NCBI GenBank assembly: GCA_005879255.1
Contig: VBKY01000219.1
Location: forward strand, 1 to 13,214
Length of the DNA: 13,214 bases
From: Deltaproteobacteria bacterium
GTDB taxonomy: Bacteria > Desulfobacterota_B > Binatia > UBA9968
Direction of reading: 5' to 3'
This document shows positions 6,225 to 13,050 of this stretch, piece after piece. Made by a program: the position numbers and the translations under genes. Under the pieces are notes generated by a model, which saw nothing but the letters and a program-made list of their open reading frames with translations, was not told the DNA's origin and ran no database searches. Each line of letters opens with the position of its first letter. Positions within the stretch are counted from its first letter, which is position 1.

Positions 6225-7730
6225 GTGGAAACGCTTAATTCGTTCGCCCAGGGGATACTCACTGCCGCCGCACCGCTCAATCTGTTATATGGTTTTGCCG
6301 GGGTTTTTTTGGGCACCCTGGTCGGTGTGCTTCCTGGACTTGGCCCGGCGGGCGCCATCGCTCTGCTTTTGCCGCTGGCGCTGCATGCGCCGCCTCTGGC
6401 TTATTTAATCATGCTGTTCGGCATCACGTACGGTGCCCAGTACGGCGGCTCGACGACGTCGATTCTGGTCAATATTCCCGGCGAAGCGTCGTCGGTCATC
6501 ACCTGCCTCGACGGCTACGCCATGGCTCGTCAGGGGCGCGCCGGTCCGGCTCTCGGCATCGCCGCCTTCGGCTCATTCATCGGCGGCACTGTTTCACTCT
6601 TGGGCGTGGCGTTCTTAGCGCCGGCGCTCGCGGAATTCGGTCTTCACTTCGGTCCGCCGGAGTACGCCGCGCTGATGCTCTTCGGTTTGACCGCACTCGT
6701 TTATCTGGCGCACGGCCCGATGGATAAAGCGCTGCTGATGGCGCTATGCGGCAGTCTCCTGGCGAGCGTCGGATTGGATCCGGTCACCGGCCAGCCTCGC
6801 TTTACGTTCGACATTCTGGTGTTGCGCGATGGCGTCGGCCTAACGCCGGTCGTCATCGGCCTCTTCGGAGTTTCAGAGGTCTTGGTCAATCTGCAGGCGC
6901 AAGCAGGAGAAGTCTTTCAAAACAAGATAAAGGGGTTGCTGCCGACGCTACAAGACTGGAAAGATTCCATTTTGCCGATCACGCGGGGAACCGTTCTCGG
7001 TTTTTTAGTCGGCGCGATTCCCGGTTTAAACGTCGTCATCGCCACGTTCGCCGCCTATGCAGTCGAAAAAAAAATCTCGAAGCATCCGGAAAAATTCGGC
7101 CGCGGCGCGATCGAGGGCGTAGCCGCGCCCGAGACCGCCAACAATGCGGCGAGCTGCAGCGGCTGGATACCGCTGCTCAGTCTGGGCTTGCCGACCGGCT
7201 CCGTCACATCGCTGATTTTCGGCGCCTTGATGATCCATGGCCTGGCGCCTGGACCGTTATTTATCAAAAACTCACCGGAAGTTTTCTGGGGTGTTCTCGG
7301 CAGTATGGTCATTGGTAATGCAATGCTGCTCATTCTGAATCTGCCGTTGATCGGCCTGTGGATCAGAGTGCTGCAGATCCCCTACTTTTTTCTTTTCCCT
7401 TTGATCATTCTGTTTAGCATCATCGGCGCATACACCGCCTCGGGCAATACCGGCGACGTCATGATCATGATTATTTTTGGTGTTGTCGGGTATCTCATGA
7501 AAAAATTTGCCTATGAGCCCGCGCCAATGGTACTGGGATTGGTGATTGGTCCGCTGCTGGAGACCGCCATTCGACGTTCGATGATTATGTCCAAGGGACA
7601 TGTCGGAATTTTTTTTCAACGACCGATCGCGGCATTCTTCATGGGCGCCGCGTCTCTCATGCTGTTGAGCCCGTTGCTCACACGGCGACGGCTAGGGCAC
7701 GAGATCATCGAGAAGTTGGAAGAACAGTAA
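6225..7730 (+). CDS. tctA: Tripartite tricarboxylate transporter large membrane subunit (TctA)
   Basis: A 501-residue polytopic membrane protein, about the standard TctA length (near 500). The duplicated signature is visible. The first half has FLGTLVGVLPGLGPAG (28-43) and YGAQYGGSTTSIL with NIPGEASS (69-90). The second half has RGTVLGFLVGAIPGL (254-268), PEKFGRGAIEGVAAPE (288-303), ANNAAS and HGLAPGPLF (338-346). TctA is the ion-coupled pore of the transporter. The start is GTG at 6225, preceded by AAAAGGCGG. The 10-base gap to tctB points to co-translation. In the second half the usual GIPGS-type turn reads GLPTGS (321-326), and the PGGG-type turn reads PGLN, which might reflect substrate choice. 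The likely cargo is a carboxylate, given the family. Confidence 0.93.
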   Translation: METLNSFAQGILTAAAPLNLLYGFAGVFLGTLVGVLPGLGPAGAIALLLPLALHAPPLAYLIMLFGITYGAQYGGSTTSILVNIPGEASSVITCLDGYAMARQGRAGPALGIAAFGSFIGGTVSLLGVAFLAPALAEFGLHFGPPEYAALMLFGLTALVYLAHGPMDKALLMALCGSLLASVGLDPVTGQPRFTFDILVLRDGVGLTPVVIGLFGVSEVLVNLQAQAGEVFQNKIKGLLPTLQDWKDSILPITRGTVLGFLVGAIPGLNVVIATFAAYAVEKKISKHPEKFGRGAIEGVAAPETANNAASCSGWIPLLSLGLPTGSVTSLIFGALMIHGLAPGPLFIKNSPEVFWGVLGSMVIGNAMLLILNLPLIGLWIRVLQIPYFFLFPLIILFSIIGAYTASGNTGDVMIMIIFGVVGYLMKKFAYEPAPMVLGLVIGPLLETAIRRSMIMSKGHVGIFFQRPIAAFFMGAASLMLLSPLLTRRRLGHEIIEKLEEQ

Positions 7731-7751
7731 CCGCGAGTCACAAAACAGCTT

Positions 7752-7757
7752 GGGAGG
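7752..7757 (+). promoter_or_regulatory. Ribosome-binding site GGGAGG that decides the tctC start
   Basis: GGGAGG sits 4 bases before the ATG at 7762. An in-frame TTG at 7750 overlaps this site and would add only four residues, MGGP, before a normal signal peptide. The ATG is therefore the likely start. Confidence 0.7.
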
Positions 7758-7761
7758 TCCC

Positions 7762-8730
7762 ATGAGATTGAAGATTATAATCGTAGCTTTCGCAGTGTTC
7801 GGACTGAGTCCCACTCTCCACGCTCAGAGTTTTCCCAACAAACCCATCGAGCTCGTTGTGTCATCGAGTCCGGGCGGAGGCATCGATCTCATATTTCGCC
7901 TCCTCGCCGAAGACCTGGCGAAGGTTCTGAAAGTGCAGGTGAATGTAGTCAATCAAACGGCCGGCGCCGGCGCGATCGCCGCCGAGAAAGTAGCCGGCGC
8001 GCGCAAGGACGGTTACACATTGTTAGGCACATTGCTCGGGCAAGTCGCCACGATGACAGTGGCCAATCCGAAGACTCCGGCAAACTTAGTCCGCGACTTT
8101 CAGCCGATAGCGATCTTGCACGGCTATGCGGCGGTAATCATGGTCGGTCGCGCCGACTCGGAGTTTAAGACACTCAAGGATGTCGTCGCCCAGGCGCAGA
8201 AAAAGCCCGGCGATCTGATCGTTGCCGTCGGCCCGGCCGGGACGAGCCTCACGTTGGAAGTCGAGTTGTTGAAACGCGCGGCGAAAATCGATATCACCTC
8301 CCTGCCTTTCGCCGGCTCGGCGCAGGCGATCACCAATTTGCTGGGTGGCCACGTGAATTTCGCCATGGCGTCGGACGTCGCCGCGCAACCGCACATCAAA
8401 GCCGGCAAGCTCATCGGCCTCGCCGTCGACGTTGAGTCGACGGTTCTCCCCGACGTGCCGACGTTCGCCAAGCAGGGTTACCCCCAAGTGAATCTGCTCG
8501 CGAGCGTCGCGTTCCTGGCGCCAAAAGGCTTGCCCGAATCAACGGCAAAACTACTGGGGGACGCTATTAGAAAAACCATGGAAGAAGCAAAGCTCAAGGA
8601 GAACTTGAAAGGCCGCGGTTACAACGTAGATTTGCGCACTTCCGCAGCGGATTTAAATAAATTGATCAAGGAAGAAGTCGACAAATACTCTCGCTTCACA
8701 CCCGAGGATCTCGGATGGAAAGCACAATAA
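7762..8730 (+). CDS. tctC: Tripartite tricarboxylate transporter substrate-binding protein (Bug/TctC family)
   Basis: A 322-residue periplasmic receptor with the standard Bug-family length. Residues 1-21 form a signal peptide (MRLKIIIV, hydrophobic core, THAQ-type end: LHA before QS). The mature N terminus carries the hallmark FPNKPIELVVSSSPGGGIDL (24-43), where PGGG and Asp42 line the ligand pocket. NQTAGAGAIAAEKVAGA (64-80), KDGYTLL (82-88), GTSLT (160-164) and PFAGSAQAI (182-190) follow, all family landmarks. Bug receptors bind carboxylates (citrate, glutamate, nicotinate, phthalate, terephthalate). It lies 31 bases after tctA, giving the order B-A-C rather than the C-B-A of the classical Salmonella operon. 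The ligand is unknown, but the oxygenase and GMC neighbours make an aromatic or alkoxy acid plausible. Confidence 0.92.
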   Translation: MRLKIIIVAFAVFGLSPTLHAQSFPNKPIELVVSSSPGGGIDLIFRLLAEDLAKVLKVQVNVVNQTAGAGAIAAEKVAGARKDGYTLLGTLLGQVATMTVANPKTPANLVRDFQPIAILHGYAAVIMVGRADSEFKTLKDVVAQAQKKPGDLIVAVGPAGTSLTLEVELLKRAAKIDITSLPFAGSAQAITNLLGGHVNFAMASDVAAQPHIKAGKLIGLAVDVESTVLPDVPTFAKQGYPQVNLLASVAFLAPKGLPESTAKLLGDAIRKTMEEAKLKENLKGRGYNVDLRTSAADLNKLIKEEVDKYSRFTPEDLGWKAQ

Positions 8731-8792
8731 TCGAGGCGTATCATGGTTCCTGCGGAGCCGAACAGCGACGGTCGATCAAGGTCTCTTAGGGA

Positions 8793-8824
8793 GTTTGCCC
8801 TGAGTCCGTCCCGAAGGGTTCGAG
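8793..8824. repeat. Degenerate CCCTGAG...GAAGGG dispersed palindromic repeat
   Basis: GCCCTGAGTCCGTCCCGAAGGG with flanking TTT and TTCGAG resembles the widespread intergenic repeat of the form CCCTGAGCTTGTCGAAGGG (from memory). CCCT and AGGG form the outer pairing. It lies 60 bases after the tctC stop and directly before another dispersed repeat. The identification rests on pattern resemblance only. Confidence 0.35.
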
Positions 8825-8842
8825 CCGACAAATTCCATAGCT

Positions 8843-8871
8843 GTCATTCCGAACGAATGAGAGGAATCCTT
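8843..8871 (+). repeat. Third copy of the GTCATTCCGA...GAGGAATC dispersed repeat
   Basis: It shares GTCATTCCGA exactly with the arm at 1303-1330 (read on the minus strand), and GAGGAATC near its other end, with a one-base length difference between them. Unlike the 1303-1375 copy it has no inverted partner. It lies between the tctC stop and the convergent TPR gene, in a 199-base intergenic stretch that otherwise shows only the repeat at 8793-8824. Confidence 0.5.
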
Positions 8872-8929
8872 CCTAGATTTGTCGAACGTCTCAGGTCAAG
8901 ATACGAACCTATTCGACCTCCCGACCCTA

Positions 8930-10279
8930 TCACTGCAATGTTTTTTTCGGAGTCGGACGGAGCCAAGATAAACCTTCTCGCGCGGAAGAAATTTCAGCTT
9001 CCGAGGAATGTCCCGATGCTACGACTTTCTCAAAACACTCACGTGCCTGACTGTCCCGTCCAATCGCGTGATATGAATAACCCATCCAAAGCAAGGCATT
9101 GCAATGAAAAGAGCTATCTTCTGGAAAAATCTTTATAATCCCCTCGAAGGTAGCAGCTGCATTTTCGTATTCTCCTTGGTCGTAATAGACCTTTCCCAGA
9201 CCGTCTTGGGCAGACGCTCGCTCTGCTTCTAAGGCAAGCGGCGAGTTTAGAATCTGTTCATAACAACGTCGAGCGTCATCATAAGCCCGCATACCGTGAT
9301 AGGTTTGCCCGAGCCAGAGAAGAGCACTACGGTGTTCAACGTTGTCGACCGGATGGTAGCTAAGGACTTTCTGGAAAGCTGCCACTGCGTCTTCGTACCT
9401 TCCGGTTTCGTAGTATAACTCTCCCAGATTTCCGTAGATTTGCGTTAAATAGTGAGAGTCATGACTCGAGTAGGGATGAGACTCTAACGCATGGAGAGCC
9501 TCCTGAAAAAAACGACGCACCTCGGCCGGGAGATTTGTTAACCGTTTTACCATTCCCATTTCCATATAGAGCCTGGGCAAGGCTGCGACATCAGCCTTGA
9601 CCAACTTGAACGCTTCTTCCAGAACCTTTTCGGCTTCACTAAATTGTTCCTCTTGCCGGAGAGCCTCGGCTAAAACGACCAAGCATTGAAGCCGTTCTCC
9701 CTCGCGTAACTCGCATTGAAGGCATTTCTCACAGAATTCGACTGTATCCTTTGCGTGCCAAAGCAAGTTCGAGAGGCGCGCTGCATCGTAGTAGACGCCC
9801 GCTATATTAACAAAATCGGGCGCATCGACCATGACTCCCTTTAGGCAATTGAGCGCTAGCTGCGCTGCATCAGCTCCAGCTTTTTCGTCCGTGAAGAAAA
9901 TGCAATGGGCCCGCAGTCCTTCACTTGCTCCGCGCCAGGCTATTACTTCTGGAGTGCCCGCTTCTTTCCATAAAGCTTCAGCTGCGTCGTTCGCTAGAAG
10001 CAAAGCTTCGGCAACCCTTCCTATCTCATAAAATAGCCACCCTAGCGCCGTAGATACTTGTGCCTTTTGTAGTCCCGTCAGGGGCACACGGAGCGCTCGT
10101 TGATATAATGAGATGGCTTCCTCTACGCGTCCCGCTGTCAATATGAACTCGGCTAGATCACAAAAAACTTGTGGGTCTTGTGAACCACGGGCGATTTCTT
10201 CTCGGAGTTTCTCTTCTGCCATAAGCGTCGAAGGTCTTGGTTTTGTGGTTCCTTTAGCTGTGTGCCGCCCGAGACTCAT
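8930..10279 (-). CDS. TPR-repeat protein of unknown function
   Basis: A 449-residue soluble protein built almost entirely of tetratricopeptide repeats, helical hairpins that bind other proteins. Clear units start near residues 38 (CDLAEFILTAGRVEEAISLY), 75, 198 (LAEALRQEEQFSEAEKVLEE), 283 (NLGELYYETGRYEDAVAAFQ), 318, 358 (GLGKVYYDQGEYENAAATFE) and 395. There is no signal peptide, membrane segment or catalytic domain, so it is probably a cytoplasmic scaffold or regulator. Residues 284-358 and 360-436 look like copies of one two-TPR unit. The start at 10279 has no clear Shine-Dalgarno; Met20 (10222) is an alternative. Base composition is visibly more AT-rich than the neighbouring genes, suggesting a different origin. 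It faces tctC tail to tail and is probably not part of the catabolic unit. Confidence 0.8.
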   Translation of the reverse strand: MSLGRHTAKGTTKPRPSTLMAEEKLREEIARGSQDPQVFCDLAEFILTAGRVEEAISLYQRALRVPLTGLQKAQVSTALGWLFYEIGRVAEALLLANDAAEALWKEAGTPEVIAWRGASEGLRAHCIFFTDEKAGADAAQLALNCLKGVMVDAPDFVNIAGVYYDAARLSNLLWHAKDTVEFCEKCLQCELREGERLQCLVVLAEALRQEEQFSEAEKVLEEAFKLVKADVAALPRLYMEMGMVKRLTNLPAEVRRFFQEALHALESHPYSSHDSHYLTQIYGNLGELYYETGRYEDAVAAFQKVLSYHPVDNVEHRSALLWLGQTYHGMRAYDDARRCYEQILNSPLALEAERASAQDGLGKVYYDQGEYENAAATFEGIIKIFPEDSSFHCNALLWMGYSYHAIGRDSQARECFEKVVASGHSSEAEISSAREGLSWLRPTPKKTLQ

Positions 10280-10289
10280 GAATGCGGAG

Positions 10290-10308
10290 CAAGTCTTTAC
10301 TCTTGACT
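10290..10308. promoter_or_regulatory. Operator-like dyad, proximal copy, upstream of the TPR gene
   Basis: CAAGTCTTTACTCTTGACT contains CAAG-N8-CTTG. It begins 11 bases upstream of the TPR start codon. It is the inverted match (16 of 19) of the copy at 10344-10362. The pair could be two regulator-binding sites or the arms of a 19-bp leader hairpin. Confidence 0.35.
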
Positions 10309-10343
10309 TTCATGCTTCCACTGCAAACAGATTCTTCTTGCGA

Positions 10344-10362
10344 ACTCAAGATCAAAGACTTG
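10344..10362. promoter_or_regulatory. Operator-like dyad, distal copy, upstream of the TPR gene
   Basis: ACTCAAGATCAAAGACTTG with the following A contains TCAAG-N8-CTTGA, a perfect 5-bp dyad. Its centre is 54 bases from that of the proximal copy, close to five helical turns. No confident -35/-10 pair can be placed nearby on the minus strand. Confidence 0.35.
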
Positions 10363-10523
10363 ACCTCATTGTCGGTAACTAAAACCAAAACAGGGAAAGA
10401 ATTAACTCCTCAATTTTGATAATCGCCTGATGGATCAGTTTGCTGAACTTTTTGATCAAGAGCTTTTTCTCTAAGTCGCACCGGAATGCTGTACAAGGGG
10501 CACGCCCGCGTATGCGGATTCCC

Positions 10524-10550
10524 TAGGGCGACCACCGGGGGTCGCCCCTA
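10524..10550. repeat. GGGCGACC/GGTCGCCC intergenic palindrome
   Basis: TAGGGCGACC (10524-10533) faces GGTCGCCCCTA (10540-10550), giving an 8-bp perfect core stem plus TA ends. A wider, poorer pairing of AAGGGGC near 10495 with GCCCCTA is also possible. TAGGGGCGACC-type palindromes recur between genes in many bacteria (from memory). It lies 43 bases past the stop of the minus-strand binding protein. It lacks a T-run, so any terminator role is uncertain. Confidence 0.45.
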
Positions 10551-10593
10551 CAATCAAAATGTCGTGATCCTGATCCACCGCTACTGAAAGTAA

Positions 10594-11604
10594 CTATTTC
10601 CCGCCGAACACTTTGGCGAGAAAGCCTTCTTTTTCCAATTCGGCGACGAACCGATTATTCAAAAAATCCTTGGCCTGAAGGTCCTTTGCTTCCGGTCTGT
10701 TTTTCTTCAAGATCTGCGCGGTGAATTCCAATCCTTCGGCCGTCGAATACGGTTTTGTCGGAAAAGTCTTGCTGTAATAGCGATAAGTTTCTTCAATCTG
10801 GTCCTTGTTTTTCTCCGGATCGAGCCTCAAGTATTTCGCGACATGGCCCATAACCAAAGATTTTTTCGCCGGATCTTTCCACGCCGCGAGGCCTTCGATG
10901 AGCGCGCGCAGAGTGCGCAAAACCGTATCCGGATTGCGGTCGAGATAATCTTTGATCGCAACGATCTGCTGGTGCGAATAGGCCACGCCGGATTCTGATA
11001 GATCGATGACCTCGTTAAACCCCATCTTGCGTCCCGCCAGGTTGAGCGGCGGGCTCACAATGGCGGCATCGACGGCGCCGGCTTTGAGCGCGGCAAATCG
11101 CTCGCTCTGGCCGCCGCCTTGAAGGATGATGACATCCTTGTCCGGCTTGAGATCGTATTTTTCCACCGCCGCGCGCACCGCCGTATCCGACGAAGAGCCG
11201 TAGCGACTGATAACGATCTTCTTGCCGCGCAGCTCCTGAGGCGTGCGAATCTCCGGTCTCGAAAGGATGCTGAAAGGAAACGTGTTGATCATGCCGGCGA
11301 TGAAATAAAGATTGGCGCCGCGCAAGTTTGCCGACAAGCCAGCAACGCCATCCGAGGTCGCGAATTGGATATCGCCGGCGAACAACGCTTGGAGACCTAC
11401 TGTTCCCCCGGGGAAAGAAATCAACTCAATATTGATCCCATGCTTTTGAAACAGGCCTAGCTGCTTCGATACATAGTAATGGCTGTTGGTTCCGGCGGGC
11501 GCTTCGATGCCGATGCGCACGGTCGGTAGGTTTCTTTGCGACCAGGCATCGCCAGTCGACGAAAAAATAAAGGCGAGCCCGGAAAGGACTGTAATGAAAA
11601 TCAT
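10594..11604 (-). CDS. NMT1/SsuA-like ABC transporter substrate-binding protein, second orphan
   Basis: A 336-residue secreted binding protein of the same fold as the one at 268-1272 but clearly a distinct member. Residues 1-22 form a signal peptide with an unusually uncharged start (MIFITVLSGLAFIFSS), ending near AWSQ. Landmarks are VRIGIEAPAGTNSHYYVSKQ (29-48), LGLFQKHGINIE (49-60), the GLQALFAGDIQFATSDG segment (70-86), ELRGKKIVISRYGSSSD (124-140), DLKPDKDV (151-158) and FAALKAGAVDAAIVSPP (170-186). GGAGG at 11609-11613 (minus strand), 4 bases before the ATG, supports the start at 11604. No permease or ATPase gene is near. It is divergent from the MFS gene and has its own good promoter. 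The ligand is unknown; the family covers sulfonates, nitrate, pyrimidines and aromatic acids. Confidence 0.87.
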   Translation of the reverse strand: MIFITVLSGLAFIFSSTGDAWSQRNLPTVRIGIEAPAGTNSHYYVSKQLGLFQKHGINIELISFPGGTVGLQALFAGDIQFATSDGVAGLSANLRGANLYFIAGMINTFPFSILSRPEIRTPQELRGKKIVISRYGSSSDTAVRAAVEKYDLKPDKDVIILQGGGQSERFAALKAGAVDAAIVSPPLNLAGRKMGFNEVIDLSESGVAYSHQQIVAIKDYLDRNPDTVLRTLRALIEGLAAWKDPAKKSLVMGHVAKYLRLDPEKNKDQIEETYRYYSKTFPTKPYSTAEGLEFTAQILKKNRPEAKDLQAKDFLNNRFVAELEKEGFLAKVFGGK

Positions 11605-11626
11605 TAGACCTCCAATTTCCTGCGCC

Positions 11627-11656
11627 GTTGTAGCGGCAATCTATCGGGGCTGTCAA
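11627..11656 (-). promoter_or_regulatory. Sigma70-type promoter for the second binding-protein gene
   Basis: On the minus strand, a consensus -35 TTGACA (11656-11651) is followed after 18 bases by TACAAC (11632-11627, 4 of 6 to the -10 consensus). Transcription would start near 11620, giving a leader of about 16 bases that still contains the GGAGG site. Its position and match make it the most convincing promoter in the window. Confidence 0.55.
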
Positions 11657-11741
11657 GCAATTCGGCTTGACTCGAAGAACCGGTTTCGATTAGCTTCAGC
11701 GCCGGCGCTTAGTTAATTTTCTCTTCGATCAACCCTCGCCC

Positions 11742-12959
11742 GTGAAATCACAAATCACCCCTTGGCAAGTTCTGCAGCAAAGAGATTTCGGTCTGTTTTG
11801 GCTGAGCTTGTTGTTCTCCGCCGTCGGCAGCCAGATTTCCACCGTTGCCGTGGCCTGGCAAGTCTATGAAATCACCAACTCACCTTTTCAATTGGGGCTG
11901 ACCGGGCTTTTTCGCGCGCTGCCCGTGATGATCCTTTCTTTGCCCGGTGGAGTTCTCGCCGACCGCATGGACCGGCGCAAGCTTCTTATCATCACGCAAA
12001 GTCTGGCCGCGCTATTGGCCGTCGCGCTCGGACTCTTGACGTCGACCGGAGAGATCCGCGTTTGGCATATCTACGCTGTGACGTTTTTGTCGGGCGCGGT
12101 GGGGATCTTTGACGCCCCGGCGCGCACCGCGATGATCCCCGCGTTGGTGTCCGCGGAGCAACTCGCCTCGGCCTACGCCCTGAATATCACCTGGCGGCAA
12201 ATCGCCACGCTTGGCGGGCCGTTCATCGGCGGCGTGGTGATCAGTGTTTTGGGAATCAGCCCGGCTTATTATATCGACGCTGGAAGTTTTCTCGCGGTGA
12301 TAATCTGCCTGGCGTTCATGCGTCGGCAAGTTAAGCCTGCGCGGGAGCAAAAAGAATCGCCCATCCAGAGCGTGCGCGCCGGATTCACTTTCATTCGCGA
12401 GAATTCGGTGATCTTGGGCTTGATGAGCATGGATACCTGCGTGCAATTTTTCGGTGCCTATCGCTCCATGATGCCCGCCTTTGCCCGGGACATTCTCGGC
12501 ACCGGGCCCGCCGGCCTCGGCGCGCTGTTGGGCGTACCGGCGCTGGGCGCTCTCGCGGGCTCCGGCATGATTCTCGCTGCGGGCAATCCGCGGCGCAAAG
12601 GCCGGCTCATCATCGGCGTCACGCTGCTCTACACGATCGGTCTGGTTTGCTTTGCGCTGTCGCGCTCTCTGACGCTGTCGCTGCTGATCGTTTTCTGTTT
12701 GGGACTTGTCGACGCCGTCGGCGAGACAGTGCGCGATACCCTGGTGCAACTCACTACACCCGACCGGATGCGAGGCCGGGTGAAAAGCTTTGATCAAGTC
12801 TTCATGTCCGCTGGTACTTACATGGGCCATGCGCAGATCGGAGCCGCAGCAAGCTTCATCGGCGTGCCCGGCGCATTGATCCTCGGCGGCTGCCTCGGTT
12901 CGGCCGCCGTGCTGCTAGTCGCAAAATTCGCGCGCCGCCTGCGCAATATCGACACCTAG
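11742..12959 (+). CDS. MFS transporter, MFS_3/EntS-like exporter family
   Basis: A 405-residue major facilitator membrane protein with about 12 hydrophobic segments. The loop between helices 2 and 3 carries GGVLADRMDRRKLL (69-82), the MFS motif A. The stretch DAPARTAMIPALVSAEQLASAYALN (124-148) is diagnostic of the MFS_3 group that includes the enterobactin exporter EntS and many drug-efflux proteins. A central cytoplasmic linker (about 194-212) separates the halves. The start is GTG at 11742 with no clear Shine-Dalgarno; the hydrophobic N terminus begins soon after, so no downstream start is better. It is divergent from the binding-protein gene across 137 bases. It probably exports a small molecule by proton antiport. 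No siderophore genes are nearby, so an iron role is unsupported. Confidence 0.87.
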   Translation: MKSQITPWQVLQQRDFGLFWLSLLFSAVGSQISTVAVAWQVYEITNSPFQLGLTGLFRALPVMILSLPGGVLADRMDRRKLLIITQSLAALLAVALGLLTSTGEIRVWHIYAVTFLSGAVGIFDAPARTAMIPALVSAEQLASAYALNITWRQIATLGGPFIGGVVISVLGISPAYYIDAGSFLAVIICLAFMRRQVKPAREQKESPIQSVRAGFTFIRENSVILGLMSMDTCVQFFGAYRSMMPAFARDILGTGPAGLGALLGVPALGALAGSGMILAAGNPRRKGRLIIGVTLLYTIGLVCFALSRSLTLSLLIVFCLGLVDAVGETVRDTLVQLTTPDRMRGRVKSFDQVFMSAGTYMGHAQIGAAASFIGVPGALILGGCLGSAAVLLVAKFARRLRNIDT

Positions 12960-12962
12960 CAC

Positions 12963-13006
12963 AGGAAAGCACAGGAAAGGGGTCAGGGCATAGGAAAGGG
13001 GTCAGG
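12963..13006. repeat. Short direct repeats of AGGAAAGGGGTCAGG
   Basis: AGGAAAGGGGTCAGG occurs at 12973-12987 and 12992-13006, a 19-base period. A truncated AGGAAAG unit at 12963-12969 precedes them. They begin directly after the MFS stop codon. GGGGTCAGG-type motifs often accompany REP-associated or IS200-like Y1 transposase elements in environmental genomes (from memory). No transposase gene is visible here, so this is at most an element end or remnant. Confidence 0.45.
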
Positions 13007-13050
13007 CGCGATACTTGCGATTTGAACCAGAAGACCACTTTGGAGAATAG

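Larger units (their letters stand above)
10280..10593. other. Intergenic region upstream of the TPR gene and downstream of the second binding protein
   Basis: These 314 bases hold no convincing gene. The part near the TPR start (10290-10362) holds the paired dyads. The middle (about 10380-10490) is AT-rich with short dyads such as TCAG-TTTG-CTGA and no recognisable gene. The part near the binding-protein stop holds a palindromic repeat (10524-10550). Confidence 0.5.

Noticed and set aside
8743..9138. A plus-strand frame of 131 codons across the tctC-TPR gap.
   Set aside because: Its first half is made of two dispersed repeats and its second half is antisense to the TPR gene, so it is not a credible protein.
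12012..12830. A long minus-strand frame (272 codons) inside the MFS gene.
   Set aside because: Its translation is rich in Arg, Gln, His and Glu with no fold-like pattern and no start signals. It is a shadow of the MFS gene.
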